This document shows, piece after piece, positions 34,301 to 43,090 of a DNA stretch of 64,000 nt. The notes below the pieces were generated by a model. That model made no database searches, was not told the origin of the DNA, and was given only the letters and a program-made list of their open reading frames with translations. The stretch's first letter is position 1; the number at the start of each line of letters is the position of its first letter. The position numbers and the translations under genes are program-made. The DNA comes from JBQTGK01 sp052400665 (GTDB lineage: Bacteria; Bacteroidota; Bacteroidia; Bacteroidales; Marinifilaceae): the NCBI GenBank assembly GCA_052400665.1, contig JBQTGK010000002.1; one strand, 5' to 3'.

Positions 34301-34612
34301 AGTTAATCGTTTTGCAGTTCCTCCATTTGCATTAATTACGAAAATATCGAAGTTCCCATATCGCTCCGAAGCAAATGCAATTTTACTTCCATTATGACTC
34401 CATACTGGCATAAAATCGTGAGCTTTATGAAAGGTAAGTGGACGAGCCTTGCCACCTTTTGCTGATACCAAATAAAGATCTCCTCTATTGGCAAAAACAA
34501 TTTGTTCTCCGTCAGGAGAAATTGCTGCGTAGCGAATCCATTCTGCATTACCTTTTGCCGAGATAAATCCACTAAAAAAAACAGCGAATAATAAAATAAT
34601 TGTTCTTTTCAT
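31355..34612 (-). CDS. Tricorn-type S41 serine peptidase
   Basis: 1085 aa with a signal peptide (1-19). Two propellers built of WD40-like/TolB-like repeats (SPDGEQIVFANRG, WSHNGSKIAFASERYG, SPNGKEVAYIVRG, about 25-530) are followed by a lysine-rich linker (about 557-598), more propeller, the tricorn core with H735 (NYHGADW), a PDZ-like domain (about 805-880) and an S41 protease domain with nucleophile S991 (NYSDGHCF). The ending WEMLQNGRVLWGS is typical of tricorn. It should cut short peptides in the periplasm. Family assignment is firm. The charged linker is long and unusual, but such insertions are known in Bacteroidota homologues. Confidence 0.93.
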   Translation of the reverse strand: MKRTIILLFAVFFSGFISAKGNAEWIRYAAISPDGEQIVFANRGDLYLVSAKGGKARPLTFHKAHDFMPVWSHNGSKIAFASERYGNFDIFVINANGGTAKRLTYHSTNEYPYTFSSDDKNVIFGAQRLDAINHRQYPTKSQPELYEVAAKGGRVNQVWTIPAEDVQVSKDGQQMIYHDKKGGENEFRKHHTSAITRDIWLYNKKSNIHKMITSFKGEDRNPVYSKDEKSIYYLSEESGCFNVHKLELENPANKKQITKFEMHPVRYLSMANNGTLCYTHNGELFTMSNGNQQKVSVNITTEDKSNNEQIIPVKGNVKEMAVSPNGKEVAYIVRGEVFVSSVEGKMTKRITTTPAQERFVSFSPDGKSIIYASERNTKWGIYKSQKVSDTEPYFYASTLLKEEPLIVNENGNYQPKFSPNGKEIAFIENKRSLKIYNLENKNIRTIMNGDQLFYMGEGDQYFSWSPDSKWLLVEYSPVLANSEAVLIAADGKQKMINLTESGYGDTAPIWVNDGKQMLWFSDRDGLRSYANSGSRQMDVYTLFFTKDGWDRFNMSKDEYALLKEIEKKEKEAKEKAKKDADKDKKKSKKKNKKKNVEKDSTLTFDWDGMKDRKKRLTLHSSKLSDAVLSKDGETLYYLAKFDKGYNLWSTKLRTKETKMLIKLGSDGGSLMWDKKMKKLFLLSDGTISTVDLAAKSTKPISVNSEMTLDVAAERQQMFDHVWRRNKSMFYISNYHGADWDALRENYEAKLQSISNDFEFSQLLSEMLGELNVSHCGARYYGGMANGDKTASLGIFIDYNYMGEGIKIAGIIKNGPLDKNKIKVSKGMIIEQIDGIKIGNDVDYAKFLNRKEGKFTALRIFDPASKKYQNITIKPISNRTESALLYKRWVKINEKEVDKLSNGKLAYVHIPGMNDGAYRNTYEKVMGKYYDRDGIIIDTRFNGGGDLVGDITMFLTGETFMEYAIEDRTIGYEPGYRWTKPSVAMINEANYSDGHCFSCAYQDLGIGKLIGMPVPGTCSYAGWEMLQNGRVLWGSIPVSAKNKAGEWLENNETVPEIQVKNMPGKIDNGIDEQLEAAVKALQEECK

Positions 34613-34877
34613 TTTAATGTGTGTTGTTTAAACAATATGGGTAAAAGAATAATTCTGTTAAATTCTTATACCCGTGGGTAAAATTAGAGAAAAATAAATA
34701 CTTAACAATTAAAGGCAGAATTAATCGGGCTTTCTTTGGTGTGAGATGAATTTTGGTGTGTAAATTCAGTTTACAAACATATAAAAAATAGAATTGCAAT
34801 TTTTAATTTAATTTTTCCAAAAGGCAAAAAAATCACATGCAAAATGAATGGGATTTAAAGTATTTAATGATAATTTA

Positions 34878-36665
34878 TTAATTGTATTTGGTGACAATTT
34901 CATCTATTTTCGATAGATCTTTTTTTATCCATTTTGCAAGGAAGTATTTATTTGCCTCTTCCTTAATTTCTTTAGCCAATTGTTTAATTTCCTTAATATT
35001 TTTTTGTTCTGGAGTTTGTGACTGCAGTTTATCGTATGCTTTTAATAGATCTATTTTTGTGTAAAATTGGTCTGCGGGCGATAATATTGCATGTTCTAGC
35101 ATCTCATCAATTGTGCTGATCACAGCTTTATAATCTTCAAAATTATTTAGAATATTAATTTTGGTAGTATACGCCGAATTATATTTGGGTCTATTCTCAA
35201 TGTATTTATTGGCAAACTCTAAGGCTTTATCTTGATTTTTTATATTGGTATAACAATTGGCAATTAATTTATATTTGTAGGCAGCTTCAAGTGTAGAGTT
35301 TTTTGCATAATTGATTAAAGCCAAATAATACTTATTATCATGCTTCTTTTTTTTGCTAAGATTTTTTCGATACCATTTGTAATAAGCTAACTTACTATTT
35401 AAATCTATTTGAGTTTGGCTGGTTTTTGCTTCTTTAAAAAGAGATATTTTTTGCGTGCTAATATCATATTCTAAAAATTGGCCTAAACCAGCTAATTGTT
35501 CCGCATACGAAAAATAGATTTTATTATTGGTGTTATCCATAATACAGCTTTTTACAGTCATATCATTATTAATAGCGATATAATACGGATCATGTTGAAG
35601 ATGATAATATTCGGTAGAAGAAATCATTTGATATGCTTTTTCGGTTAAATCTTTGTTATCCCACTTTTTATTTAACTCTTTTAGTTTGTTTTCTCTTGCT
35701 ATATTTGAATCGCCATGCATATTAATCGGACTGTATTTATATCGTCCTTTATCAGATAAGGAAAGATTGGTAACGGCTATCATATTGTTCTTCATTTCAT
35801 TTTTAATGAATTCGCCGCGTGTTAGTTCATATATAGCTCCTGAATGATCTTTTTTACTTCCAACAGTAATGAACCATGCATGGGTACTATAGTTTTTAAA
35901 TAGTTCATCGACTTCCGATAATTCGTCCGCATTTTCCATTACCTGTCTTAGTTTATAAGGAATTGGCATGTCTGTATTGTAATCGCTACTTTTTTTACCT
36001 TCCGGAACAGGGCAGTCATTCATATTAATAGACATACTTAAACCATTGTGATTCATTCCGGTGTAGGCTCCAGGATAACTAACAAAAGTTAAGATACTGG
36101 TTGGGATTTTTCCTTTGCGATGATAATTTACAATTAAAGGATAGTGAGTAAATATTTCAATATTGGGCCAATCCAGATTTCGACCATGAACAATTTCATG
36201 TTCATTTTTCAGTACAAAGGAAGTACAACTGATATCAAAAAATAGTTGAGGAAAGTAAGCTATTGTTTTTACCTCTCTTAAATTCAGTTCACACCCTTCT
36301 GCCATTCCTTCTAATTCTTCAATAAATTCCTTTGGCATTCTTTTTTCTATTTTTCTTATTTTAGCTTTTAAGACTTTATTGGCAATCCATTTTTTCAAGA
36401 AAAATTTACCTGCAAAAGATTCTACAATACTATCAATTTTCACATCTAATTTTAAAATCTGATCCTTCATCAGGACGCCGTATTGTAAGCCCATTTCGTA
36501 TGATTCACCTTTTACTGTTAAAAAAGGGACTCCTTCTTTTGTAAAAACACTTCCTTCATGAAAAGTTCGAACACCATTTTTTTCTTTGTAACTGTATTCT
36601 TGCGAAAAGAGAAGTAGTGAGGATAAAAGATAAATTGAGATTAGGACTATTTTCTTTATGTTCAT
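34878..36665 (-). CDS. C45-type peptidase / acyltransferase with C-terminal TPR
   Basis: 595 aa with a signal peptide (1-21). An N-terminal region of about 380 residues matches the C45 (isopenicillin-N acyltransferase-like) Ntn hydrolase family: the likely autoprocessing nucleophile is C147 in DISCTSF, followed by HGRNLDWP (160-167), FVSYPGAYTGMNHNGLSMS and the later AVTNLSLS segment. The C-terminal 200 residues are TPR-like helices (NSTLEAAYKYKLIANCY, NQDKALEFANKYIENRP). The family cleaves or forms amide bonds of acylated amino compounds; the substrate is unknown. The gene stands alone on the minus strand, and the 265-base gap 34613-34877 after it shows no feature. Confidence 0.82.
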   Translation of the reverse strand: MNIKKIVLISIYLLSSLLLFSQEYSYKEKNGVRTFHEGSVFTKEGVPFLTVKGESYEMGLQYGVLMKDQILKLDVKIDSIVESFAGKFFLKKWIANKVLKAKIRKIEKRMPKEFIEELEGMAEGCELNLREVKTIAYFPQLFFDISCTSFVLKNEHEIVHGRNLDWPNIEIFTHYPLIVNYHRKGKIPTSILTFVSYPGAYTGMNHNGLSMSINMNDCPVPEGKKSSDYNTDMPIPYKLRQVMENADELSEVDELFKNYSTHAWFITVGSKKDHSGAIYELTRGEFIKNEMKNNMIAVTNLSLSDKGRYKYSPINMHGDSNIARENKLKELNKKWDNKDLTEKAYQMISSTEYYHLQHDPYYIAINNDMTVKSCIMDNTNNKIYFSYAEQLAGLGQFLEYDISTQKISLFKEAKTSQTQIDLNSKLAYYKWYRKNLSKKKKHDNKYYLALINYAKNSTLEAAYKYKLIANCYTNIKNQDKALEFANKYIENRPKYNSAYTTKINILNNFEDYKAVISTIDEMLEHAILSPADQFYTKIDLLKAYDKLQSQTPEQKNIKEIKQLAKEIKEEANKYFLAKWIKKDLSKIDEIVTKYN

Positions 36666-36987
36666 GGTTTAGTAATAAGTTGTTAACACGAATTAATTTT
36701 GAAATATTGTGATATTTTTAACAAAAAAAGGCTCTTTTTTTGTGGAATCTAAATTAATCATATTAAAAATATAAAGCATGAATAGTTTTATTAAAAATAT
36801 TGGTAAGCATGATTTTATAAATTGTTTATTATTTTATAGATAAGGAGATTTAGTAAGCTGTTTTTCTATTTTTAAGTTTAATTTAAACAAATAGAACCTA
36901 AAAAAACATTACAGTGCATATATTTAGCACGGTATTTGTTTATGTATTATTTTAAGTATATAGATTTTAACAATTAAATAATTAAGG
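36666..36987. other. Divergent intergenic region, A/T inverted repeat
   Basis: The 322 bases between the C45 gene and the SIMPL gene hold a 10-bp inverted repeat ACAAAAAAAG / CTTTTTTTGT (36721-36743) of unknown meaning and a small GTGC/GCAC repeat near 36914-36930. No clear TAnnTTTG box, RNA or coding sequence is seen. Confidence 0.4.
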
Positions 36988-37683
36988 ATGAAAAAAAAAA
37001 TTATCATTTTACTAGTGTTGTTTTGCGGATTAAAGTTAAGTGCTCAAGTGCAAAAGAATTTTATCGATCAGAATTATATTGAAGTAAAGGGTGTTTCGAA
37101 AATGGAAATTGTTCCCAACGAAATTTATCTAAATATAGTTTTAGATGAGAAGGATACCAAAAACAAAGAGAGCGTTGAGCAGTTAGAGCAAAAAATGTAT
37201 GTGGCCCTCGAAAAGGCAGGAATAAATTTGGAAGAGCAATTATCGGTTTCCGATTTCGCCAGTAATTTAAAATTGCATTTCATAAAAAAATCTAATATTC
37301 AGAAATCGAAAGTTTTTGAGTTACTCGTGCATGATTCTAATGTTTTGGCAAAAGTATTTGTGGAGTTAGAAAAAATAAGAATTTCAAATATTAGTATTAT
37401 CAGAGTAGATCATTCTGAGATAGAAAAATTTCGCAGACAAGTAAAAGTAAATGCTGTAAAAGCGGGTAAAGAAAAAGCTGAAGATCTAACAGAAGCTTTA
37501 GGACAAAATATAGGACGCGCCATTTACATTAATGAATCATCGTCGCGATATAGAAACGATTACGCAAACGAAACTTTTAGAATTAGAGGAGCTTCCAGTT
37601 TAGCTAAAATGAAGACACCCGATTTAGAGTTTCAAAAAATACAATTGGAATATTCTGTTGTAATGCGTTTTGCATTAGAGTAA
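36988..37683 (+). CDS. Exported SIMPL (DUF541) domain protein
   Basis: 231 aa with a signal peptide (1-19). The mature part is a SIMPL/DUF541 domain: IEVKGVSKMEIVPNEIYLNIVL at its start, the central KVFVELEKIRISNISI, and the terminal LEYSVVMRFAL. The segment AVKAGKEKAEDLTEALGQNIG is the conserved lysine/alanine helix. The function of these periplasmic proteins (BP26, YggE) is not settled; oxidative-stress protection and oligomer channels have been proposed. It is a single gene ended by a strong terminator about 88 bases downstream. Confidence 0.88.
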   Translation: MKKKIIILLVLFCGLKLSAQVQKNFIDQNYIEVKGVSKMEIVPNEIYLNIVLDEKDTKNKESVEQLEQKMYVALEKAGINLEEQLSVSDFASNLKLHFIKKSNIQKSKVFELLVHDSNVLAKVFVELEKIRISNISIIRVDHSEIEKFRRQVKVNAVKAGKEKAEDLTEALGQNIGRAIYINESSSRYRNDYANETFRIRGASSLAKMKTPDLEFQKIQLEYSVVMRFALE

Positions 37684-37770
37684 GCTAATAAGTTTACAGG
37701 AAATATCGGAATTCATAGAGGTTGGAGGGCCCTGTGTTTTCTGATGTTTTTTGTAATCTTATAAATATTT

Positions 37771-37795
37771 GCAGTTTGACAAACTGCTTTTTTTA
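37771..37795 (+). terminator. Intrinsic terminator after SIMPL gene
   Basis: Perfect stem GCAGTTTG / CAAACTGC around a single A (in practice a 7-bp stem with a 3-base loop), followed by seven or more Ts. Confidence 0.85.
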
Positions 37796-37863
37796 ATGCT
37801 CAATTTTTACTGGTAAACTATTTTTTTGTTCTTTTGTGAAGAATAAATCATAGCAATTAATCG

Positions 37864-38598
37864 ATGTTGAATATTTTATCCTATTTTTTAACCACAGTAT
37901 TTTATCTTTTATTTTTTTTATTGTTGGTTGTTTTTCACCCAATACAGGTGATTTGTTTAAAGGTTTTTGGTTATCAGGCGCACAAAACGTCGGTCGATAT
38001 TTTAAACTTTTTTTTGATGCGCTTAGTCGGTATTCTTGGGGTTAGAATTACTTACGAAGGTAGTTTCGATTTGCCACAAAACCGACCTGTTATTGTGGTA
38101 TCAAATCATCAGGGAACCTACGATATACCGCCAATAGCTTGGTTGTTTAGAAAATATCATATTAAATTTATCTCTAAAATTGAATTGGCAAAAAATATTC
38201 CCAGTGTTTCCTACAACCTTCGAAATAGTGGAGCTGCCTTAATAGATAGGAGAAATAGAGCTCAGGCTATTCCTGAAATCTATAAACTTGGAGAACTTAT
38301 TGCTAAAAATAACTATGCCGCATGTATTTTTCCTGAGGGAACTAGAAGTAAAATGGGAAAAATGAAGAAATTTAAATCTGGCGGAATTGAAGCTTTATTA
38401 AAAGCTGCTCCAAATGCGTTAATTGTTCCTTTTGTAGTGGATGGTAACTATAAAATTGAAAAAAAAGGCATGTTTCCTCTTTGTATAGGTCAGCGGGTAA
38501 AATATAGTATTTTAAGTCCAATCGAAACAAAAGGAAAATCGGCAAATGAAATTTGCGAAGAAGCTGAAAATGTGATTCGTGAAAAATTAAGGAATTAA
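37864..38598 (+). CDS. 1-acyl-sn-glycerol-3-phosphate acyltransferase (PlsC family)
   Basis: 244 aa. An N-terminal membrane segment (about 5-30) anchors the enzyme. Motif I is NHQGTYD (H82, D87), and motif III is FPEGTRSK (156-163) for phosphate binding. The order and spacing are those of PlsC lysophosphatidate acyltransferases, which make phosphatidic acid at the inner membrane. The next gene, a patatin-like hydrolase, starts four bases later, so an acylating and a deacylating enzyme of lipid metabolism are co-transcribed. Confidence 0.9.
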   Translation: MLNILSYFLTTVFYLLFFLLLVVFHPIQVICLKVFGYQAHKTSVDILNFFLMRLVGILGVRITYEGSFDLPQNRPVIVVSNHQGTYDIPPIAWLFRKYHIKFISKIELAKNIPSVSYNLRNSGAALIDRRNRAQAIPEIYKLGELIAKNNYAACIFPEGTRSKMGKMKKFKSGGIEALLKAAPNALIVPFVVDGNYKIEKKGMFPLCIGQRVKYSILSPIETKGKSANEICEEAENVIREKLRN

Positions 38599-38602
38599 CA
38601 GA

Positions 38603-39460
38603 ATGAAAACTCCGCTAAAAACAGCATTAGTTATAGAAGGAGGCGCCATGCGTGGTATTTTTGCAGCAGGTGTACTCGATACATTTATTGATGAAGATTT
38701 TAATCCATTCGACTATGTTGTGGGAGTATCGGCAGGATCGATTAATGCTGCAGCATATTTGGCAAAGCAAAAGGAAAGGAGTCTAAAGGTGTTTACTGAT
38801 TATTCTTTGCGGCCAGAATATATTAGCTGGAAAAAATTTATTCGGGGAGGACATTTAATGGATTTAGATTGGTCTTGGGAAATAACCTCCCGAGAATTAC
38901 CTATCCCTATTGATAAGGTATTTGCCAGTAATCTGGAATTTGAAATTGGCGTTACCATGAATTCCGATGGCCGATCTGTTTTTATTAAGCCCGATGCAGA
39001 TAACTTAAGTCATGTAATGAAAGCCAGCTGTACAGTTCCACTTTTCTATCGTAATTTCTTAAAAATAGAGGATGAAGTAGTTGCCGACGGTGGCGTTTCA
39101 GCTCCAATTCCTATTTATCGAGCCTTAGAAAAAGGAGCTAATAGAATTATGGTGATCCGTTCCCGAAAAAATAGTTTTCGCATGAAAAACGGATTGGAAA
39201 ATAAATTGTCTAAGTTTTTATTTCACAAATATCCAGGTTTATCAAAAGCAATTCAAAATAGACCTGCGGTTTACAATAAGGCTATCGAGGTAATTGAAAA
39301 TCCTCCTAAAGGAGTTAATTTTATTGATGTTTATCCACCAAGTAATTTTGAAACCAAACGTTTTACAACCAATTATAATGTATTAATGAAAGATTATGAA
39401 TTGGGGAGGATAGCTGGAAAAGAAGCCATAAAAAACTGGAAACATCTATCTAAAAATTAA
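38603..39460 (+). CDS. Patatin-like phospholipase (YjjU/RssA type)
   Basis: 285 aa, cytoplasmic with no signal peptide. The catalytic dyad is visible: S43 in GVSAGS and D162 in DGG, plus the oxyanion loop EGGAMRGIFAAGVL. It fits the bacterial YjjU group of patatin-like hydrolases, which act on lysophospholipids or acylglycerols. It starts four bases after the PlsC-like gene, suggesting a coupled role in phospholipid remodelling; the true substrate is unknown. No clear terminator follows. Confidence 0.9.
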   Translation: MKTPLKTALVIEGGAMRGIFAAGVLDTFIDEDFNPFDYVVGVSAGSINAAAYLAKQKERSLKVFTDYSLRPEYISWKKFIRGGHLMDLDWSWEITSRELPIPIDKVFASNLEFEIGVTMNSDGRSVFIKPDADNLSHVMKASCTVPLFYRNFLKIEDEVVADGGVSAPIPIYRALEKGANRIMVIRSRKNSFRMKNGLENKLSKFLFHKYPGLSKAIQNRPAVYNKAIEVIENPPKGVNFIDVYPPSNFETKRFTTNYNVLMKDYELGRIAGKEAIKNWKHLSKN

Positions 39461-39661
39461 ACTGTAAAAAAAATCGCATAAATATTCGCCTTCCTGATTA
39501 AACTATTTCTTTTTTTTTAAGTCTATCTACAGGATAGAACTTCTTAATTGGATTCCTTATCGGTTAAATGTTAATAAATATCTAAAATGCTAGATTGATA
39601 TATAATTATTGGCAGAGGAATGGTAAGTTTGTTAGTGTTAAAAAAAAATCAACCTACTACT

Positions 39662-42112
39662 ATGAGTAAATATACATTATTGTTATGCTTTATTTTTGCA
39701 GCTATCACTGTTAAAGCTGTCGAGCCTGTTGTTAAACCTGAATTACAAGGGGGAGTAATTAAAGGTATTGTACAAGACAATTCATTGGGAATACCGGTCG
39801 AATATGCCACTGTTTCGGTATATAATATGTCTGATTCTGTTTTAATTGATGGTACAATTACAGATGCAAAAGGGGGCTTCGTTCTTAAAAAACTTAAACC
39901 TGGAAATTATTATGTCGAGGTGTCGTTTATAGGTTATAACAAAGCCGCAGTAAGAAATATTCCAATCACTAAAAAAAGAAAAGTTGTAAATCTTAAAACG
40001 GTAAGTTTAAGACAATCAACAGAATCTCTTGATGAGGTTATGGTAACTACCGAGCGTTTGCCTGTTCAATATCAAATTGATAAAAAAGTAATTCCTGTAA
40101 GTCGCCAAATTACTGCAGCTAGCGGTACAGCGGTAGATGTTCTTGAGAATGTACCATCGGTAAGTGTGGATATCGAAGGAAATGTTAGTCTGCGTGGAAG
40201 TTCTAACTTTACGGTTTTGGTAGATGGGAAGCCTTCTATTTTAGATGCCGCTGATATTTTGGAACAAATGCCTGCCAGTGTTATCGATAATATCGAGATT
40301 ATTACAAATCCTTCGGCAAAATACGATCCCGAAGGTACAGCTGGTATTATTAATGTAATCACAAAAAAGAATAAGGATTCCGGACTAAATGGGGTTGTTA
40401 ACCTTAATTTGGGAACTCAGGAGAATTATAGTTCGGATATTTTAATGAATTATCGAAGTAAAAAGTGGAGCTGGAATTTTGGCTTAGATTATCGAAAACG
40501 TGGTTTTAAAGGAACAATAGAGTCCGAAAATAGAACCATTTCCAATGGTTTAACCAATAATGTATTGTCCGATGGAGATACTGAAAGAAGTAGCAGCGGA
40601 TATGGAATACGAACTGGTTTTGATTACGATATAAATGACAAAAACCAGATTTCTTTTGGGTTTAGATACGGTAAACGTGATATGGAGAGAGAATCTACTT
40701 TAGATTACGAAGAATTTACCGATAATCAAGATTCTGATTTTTATGATAGTGAAGATTCATGGGAACGTGATATGGATTTTATAAATTCCAATTTGTCATA
40801 TACCAAAAAATTCGAAAAGAAAGGTCACGAATGGTCTACTCAGGTGAGTTTATCGCGCAGATTTAATAGTAATGAAGAATCTACCAACGAGCTTTTAATT
40901 GGCGAGGAAGTTCAAAGCGGTCAGATTTCTACAGAAACAGGTCCCGGTCAGCGAATTGAAATTAGATCGGATTATACCTTACCATTAAGTAAGGATAGTA
41001 AGTTAGAAATTGGATATCAGGGACAGATTCGTGCAAGTGAGGCTGATACAAAACAATACGACTATGTTCCTACTGGGACTTATGAATTTCAGCCTAATTA
41101 TAGTCACGATGTTGAGTATGATAGAAATGTGCATGGTATGTATGCAACGTTTGCCAATAAAGTTGGAATGTTAGGATACCAGCTGGGTTTTCGATCGGAG
41201 CATACTAAGCGTGAGATTAAGTATAGTGGTGAAGCCGAGAAATTTACCATTAACCGATGGGATTTCTTTCCTACTTTTCATGCTCAGCTCGATTTGGGTT
41301 CTAAAAACCAGTTAATGGCGAGTTACTCAAGAAGAATAGATCGTCCGCGTGGTTATTATTTAGAACCTTTTGTAACCTGGACCGATGCTTATAATGTGCG
41401 TCAGGGAAATCCTTCTTTAGATCCTGAGTATATTGATTCTTACGAAATTGGATACATGAAAAGGTTTGGAGATCAGGCAATTTCTATTGAGTCATATTAT
41501 AAAGTTACCCATAATAAAATAGAACGAGTTAGAACTGTTTACGATGAGAATGTAATGTTAAGTACTACAGCAAATGTTGGAGTGGATTATTCTTTAGGTA
41601 TTGAGGCAACTTTAAACTTATCTTTCTCAAAATGGTTTAAGAACGACTTAATTGGTAATGTTTATCATTATAAGGAAGAAGGCGACTTTACTACCGAAAA
41701 TTTTGCTGGAGAACTGCTTTTTCAGGATTTTTCTACCGAAAGCTTCAACTGGAGTATCAGAAATAATTCAACTTTTATTGTTGATAAAAGTACAAGGTTA
41801 CAATTGAGTGTTAATTATAATTCTCCAACAGATTGGGCGCAAGGTAAAAGAGAAGGTTTCTTAACTACCTCGGCAGCGGTTAAAAAAGATTTTTTCAATA
41901 AAAAATTGTCCGCAACTTTTCAGGTAAGAGATATTTTAGGAACATTTAAGCACGACACGGAATATTCGGGAGTAGATTTCTACAATCATAGTAAGTTTGA
42001 AATGAAATCGCCAACTTTTCGTTTGAATTTGAGTTTTAAAATTAATAACTACAAGCAAAAGCGAGGAAAAGGATCTGCAGATGGAGTTGATGTAGAAGAA
42101 TTTGAAATGTAA
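39662..42112 (+). CDS. TonB-dependent-type outer-membrane receptor
   Basis: The open frame begins at 39620, but the ATG at 39662 (MSKYTLLLCF) gives a normal signal peptide (1-19) and is preferred, making 816 aa. A carboxypeptidase-like regulatory domain (about 35-115: GIVQDNSLGIPVEYATVSVYN) is followed by a plug (VLENVPSVSVDIEGNVSLRG, NPSAKYDPEGTAGIINVITKK) and a 22-strand barrel, as in the OMP_b-brl_3 group. No STN domain and no SusD partner are present. It probably takes up or exports a metal chelate or small ligand; the substrate is unknown. A hairpin terminator follows. Confidence 0.9.
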   Translation: MSKYTLLLCFIFAAITVKAVEPVVKPELQGGVIKGIVQDNSLGIPVEYATVSVYNMSDSVLIDGTITDAKGGFVLKKLKPGNYYVEVSFIGYNKAAVRNIPITKKRKVVNLKTVSLRQSTESLDEVMVTTERLPVQYQIDKKVIPVSRQITAASGTAVDVLENVPSVSVDIEGNVSLRGSSNFTVLVDGKPSILDAADILEQMPASVIDNIEIITNPSAKYDPEGTAGIINVITKKNKDSGLNGVVNLNLGTQENYSSDILMNYRSKKWSWNFGLDYRKRGFKGTIESENRTISNGLTNNVLSDGDTERSSSGYGIRTGFDYDINDKNQISFGFRYGKRDMERESTLDYEEFTDNQDSDFYDSEDSWERDMDFINSNLSYTKKFEKKGHEWSTQVSLSRRFNSNEESTNELLIGEEVQSGQISTETGPGQRIEIRSDYTLPLSKDSKLEIGYQGQIRASEADTKQYDYVPTGTYEFQPNYSHDVEYDRNVHGMYATFANKVGMLGYQLGFRSEHTKREIKYSGEAEKFTINRWDFFPTFHAQLDLGSKNQLMASYSRRIDRPRGYYLEPFVTWTDAYNVRQGNPSLDPEYIDSYEIGYMKRFGDQAISIESYYKVTHNKIERVRTVYDENVMLSTTANVGVDYSLGIEATLNLSFSKWFKNDLIGNVYHYKEEGDFTTENFAGELLFQDFSTESFNWSIRNNSTFIVDKSTRLQLSVNYNSPTDWAQGKREGFLTTSAAVKKDFFNKKLSATFQVRDILGTFKHDTEYSGVDFYNHSKFEMKSPTFRLNLSFKINNYKQKRGKGSADGVDVEEFEM

Positions 42113-42179
42113 TATTAATTTGTAATTGGATTTGAGGAAACAGATCCCACAAAATTGAAATATTATCGATAATATTAAT

Positions 42180-42211
42180 AAAACTCACGGAATTAATTTC
42201 GTGAGTTTTTT
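42180..42211 (+). terminator. Intrinsic terminator after TonB-type receptor
   Basis: Stem AAACTCACG / CGTGAGTTT with a 10-base A/T loop and a trailing T run, 68 bases after the stop codon. Confidence 0.82.
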
Positions 42212-42247
42212 AATGTATCTATTTTAAGAATAGCATAAAAAGACAAA

Positions 42248-43090
42248 ATGAAATATATAGGAGCACATGTAAGTACAGTAGGAGGAGTGGAGAATGCGCC
42301 TAAAAATGCACATAAAATTGGGGCCAAAGCATTTGCCTTGTTTACGAAAAATCAACGAAAATGGTCGGCAAAGCCGTTAAGTAATAATAATATTGAGAAA
42401 TTTAAGAGTAATTGCGAAAAATATGGATATCAGGCAAAGCATATTCTACCGCACGATAGTTATTTAATAAATCTTGGTCATCCCGAAACTGCGGCTCTAG
42501 AGAAATCAAGAGCTGCTTTTTTAGACGAAATGCAAAGGTGTCAGTTGTTAGGTTTAGATCGCTTAAATTTTCATACTGGTAGTCACCTAAAAAAAGTGTC
42601 GGAGGCAAAATGTTTGCAAACAATTGCCGAATCTATAAATCTTACTTTGGATAAAACGACTGGAGTATCTGCTGTAATCGAAAATACTGCTGGACAAGGT
42701 ACTAATCTGGGATTTAATTTTGAGCAAATTGCTGCCATAATTCATAAGGTGGAAGATAAAAGACGAATTGGCGTTTGCATAGATACTTGTCATGCCTTTA
42801 CAGCTGGATATGATATATCAACAAAAGAAAACTTTTCGAAAGTGTTTGCCGATTTTGAACACATAGTTGGTTTCGAATACTTAAAAGGAATGCATTTAAA
42901 CGATTCTAAAAAAGAATTAGCCAGCAGGGTAGATCGACACGAACTTATTGGTGAAGGTTTTATCGGATTAGAAGCTTTTAAGTGTATTGTAAACGATAAT
43001 CGTTTTGATACTATTCCTATGGTATTAGAAACACCCAATGCTGAAAGTTGGGCTCAGGAAATTAAATTGTTATATAGTTTACAGAAATAA
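42248..43090 (+). CDS. nfo: Deoxyribonuclease IV (AP endonuclease)
   Basis: 280 aa, the usual length. The zinc-binding TIM-barrel signatures are all seen: GAHVSTVGG near the N-terminus, H68 (LPHDSYLINLG), H108 (NFHTGSH), the E of VIENTAGQG, D and H of CIDTCHAFTAGYD, HLNDSK, and DRHELIGEG. It cuts DNA 5' to abasic sites in base-excision repair. Its stop codon abuts the convergent TauE/SafE gene with no gap, so the two transcripts overlap antisense or share termination signals. Confidence 0.97.
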   Translation: MKYIGAHVSTVGGVENAPKNAHKIGAKAFALFTKNQRKWSAKPLSNNNIEKFKSNCEKYGYQAKHILPHDSYLINLGHPETAALEKSRAAFLDEMQRCQLLGLDRLNFHTGSHLKKVSEAKCLQTIAESINLTLDKTTGVSAVIENTAGQGTNLGFNFEQIAAIIHKVEDKRRIGVCIDTCHAFTAGYDISTKENFSKVFADFEHIVGFEYLKGMHLNDSKKELASRVDRHELIGEGFIGLEAFKCIVNDNRFDTIPMVLETPNAESWAQEIKLLYSLQK

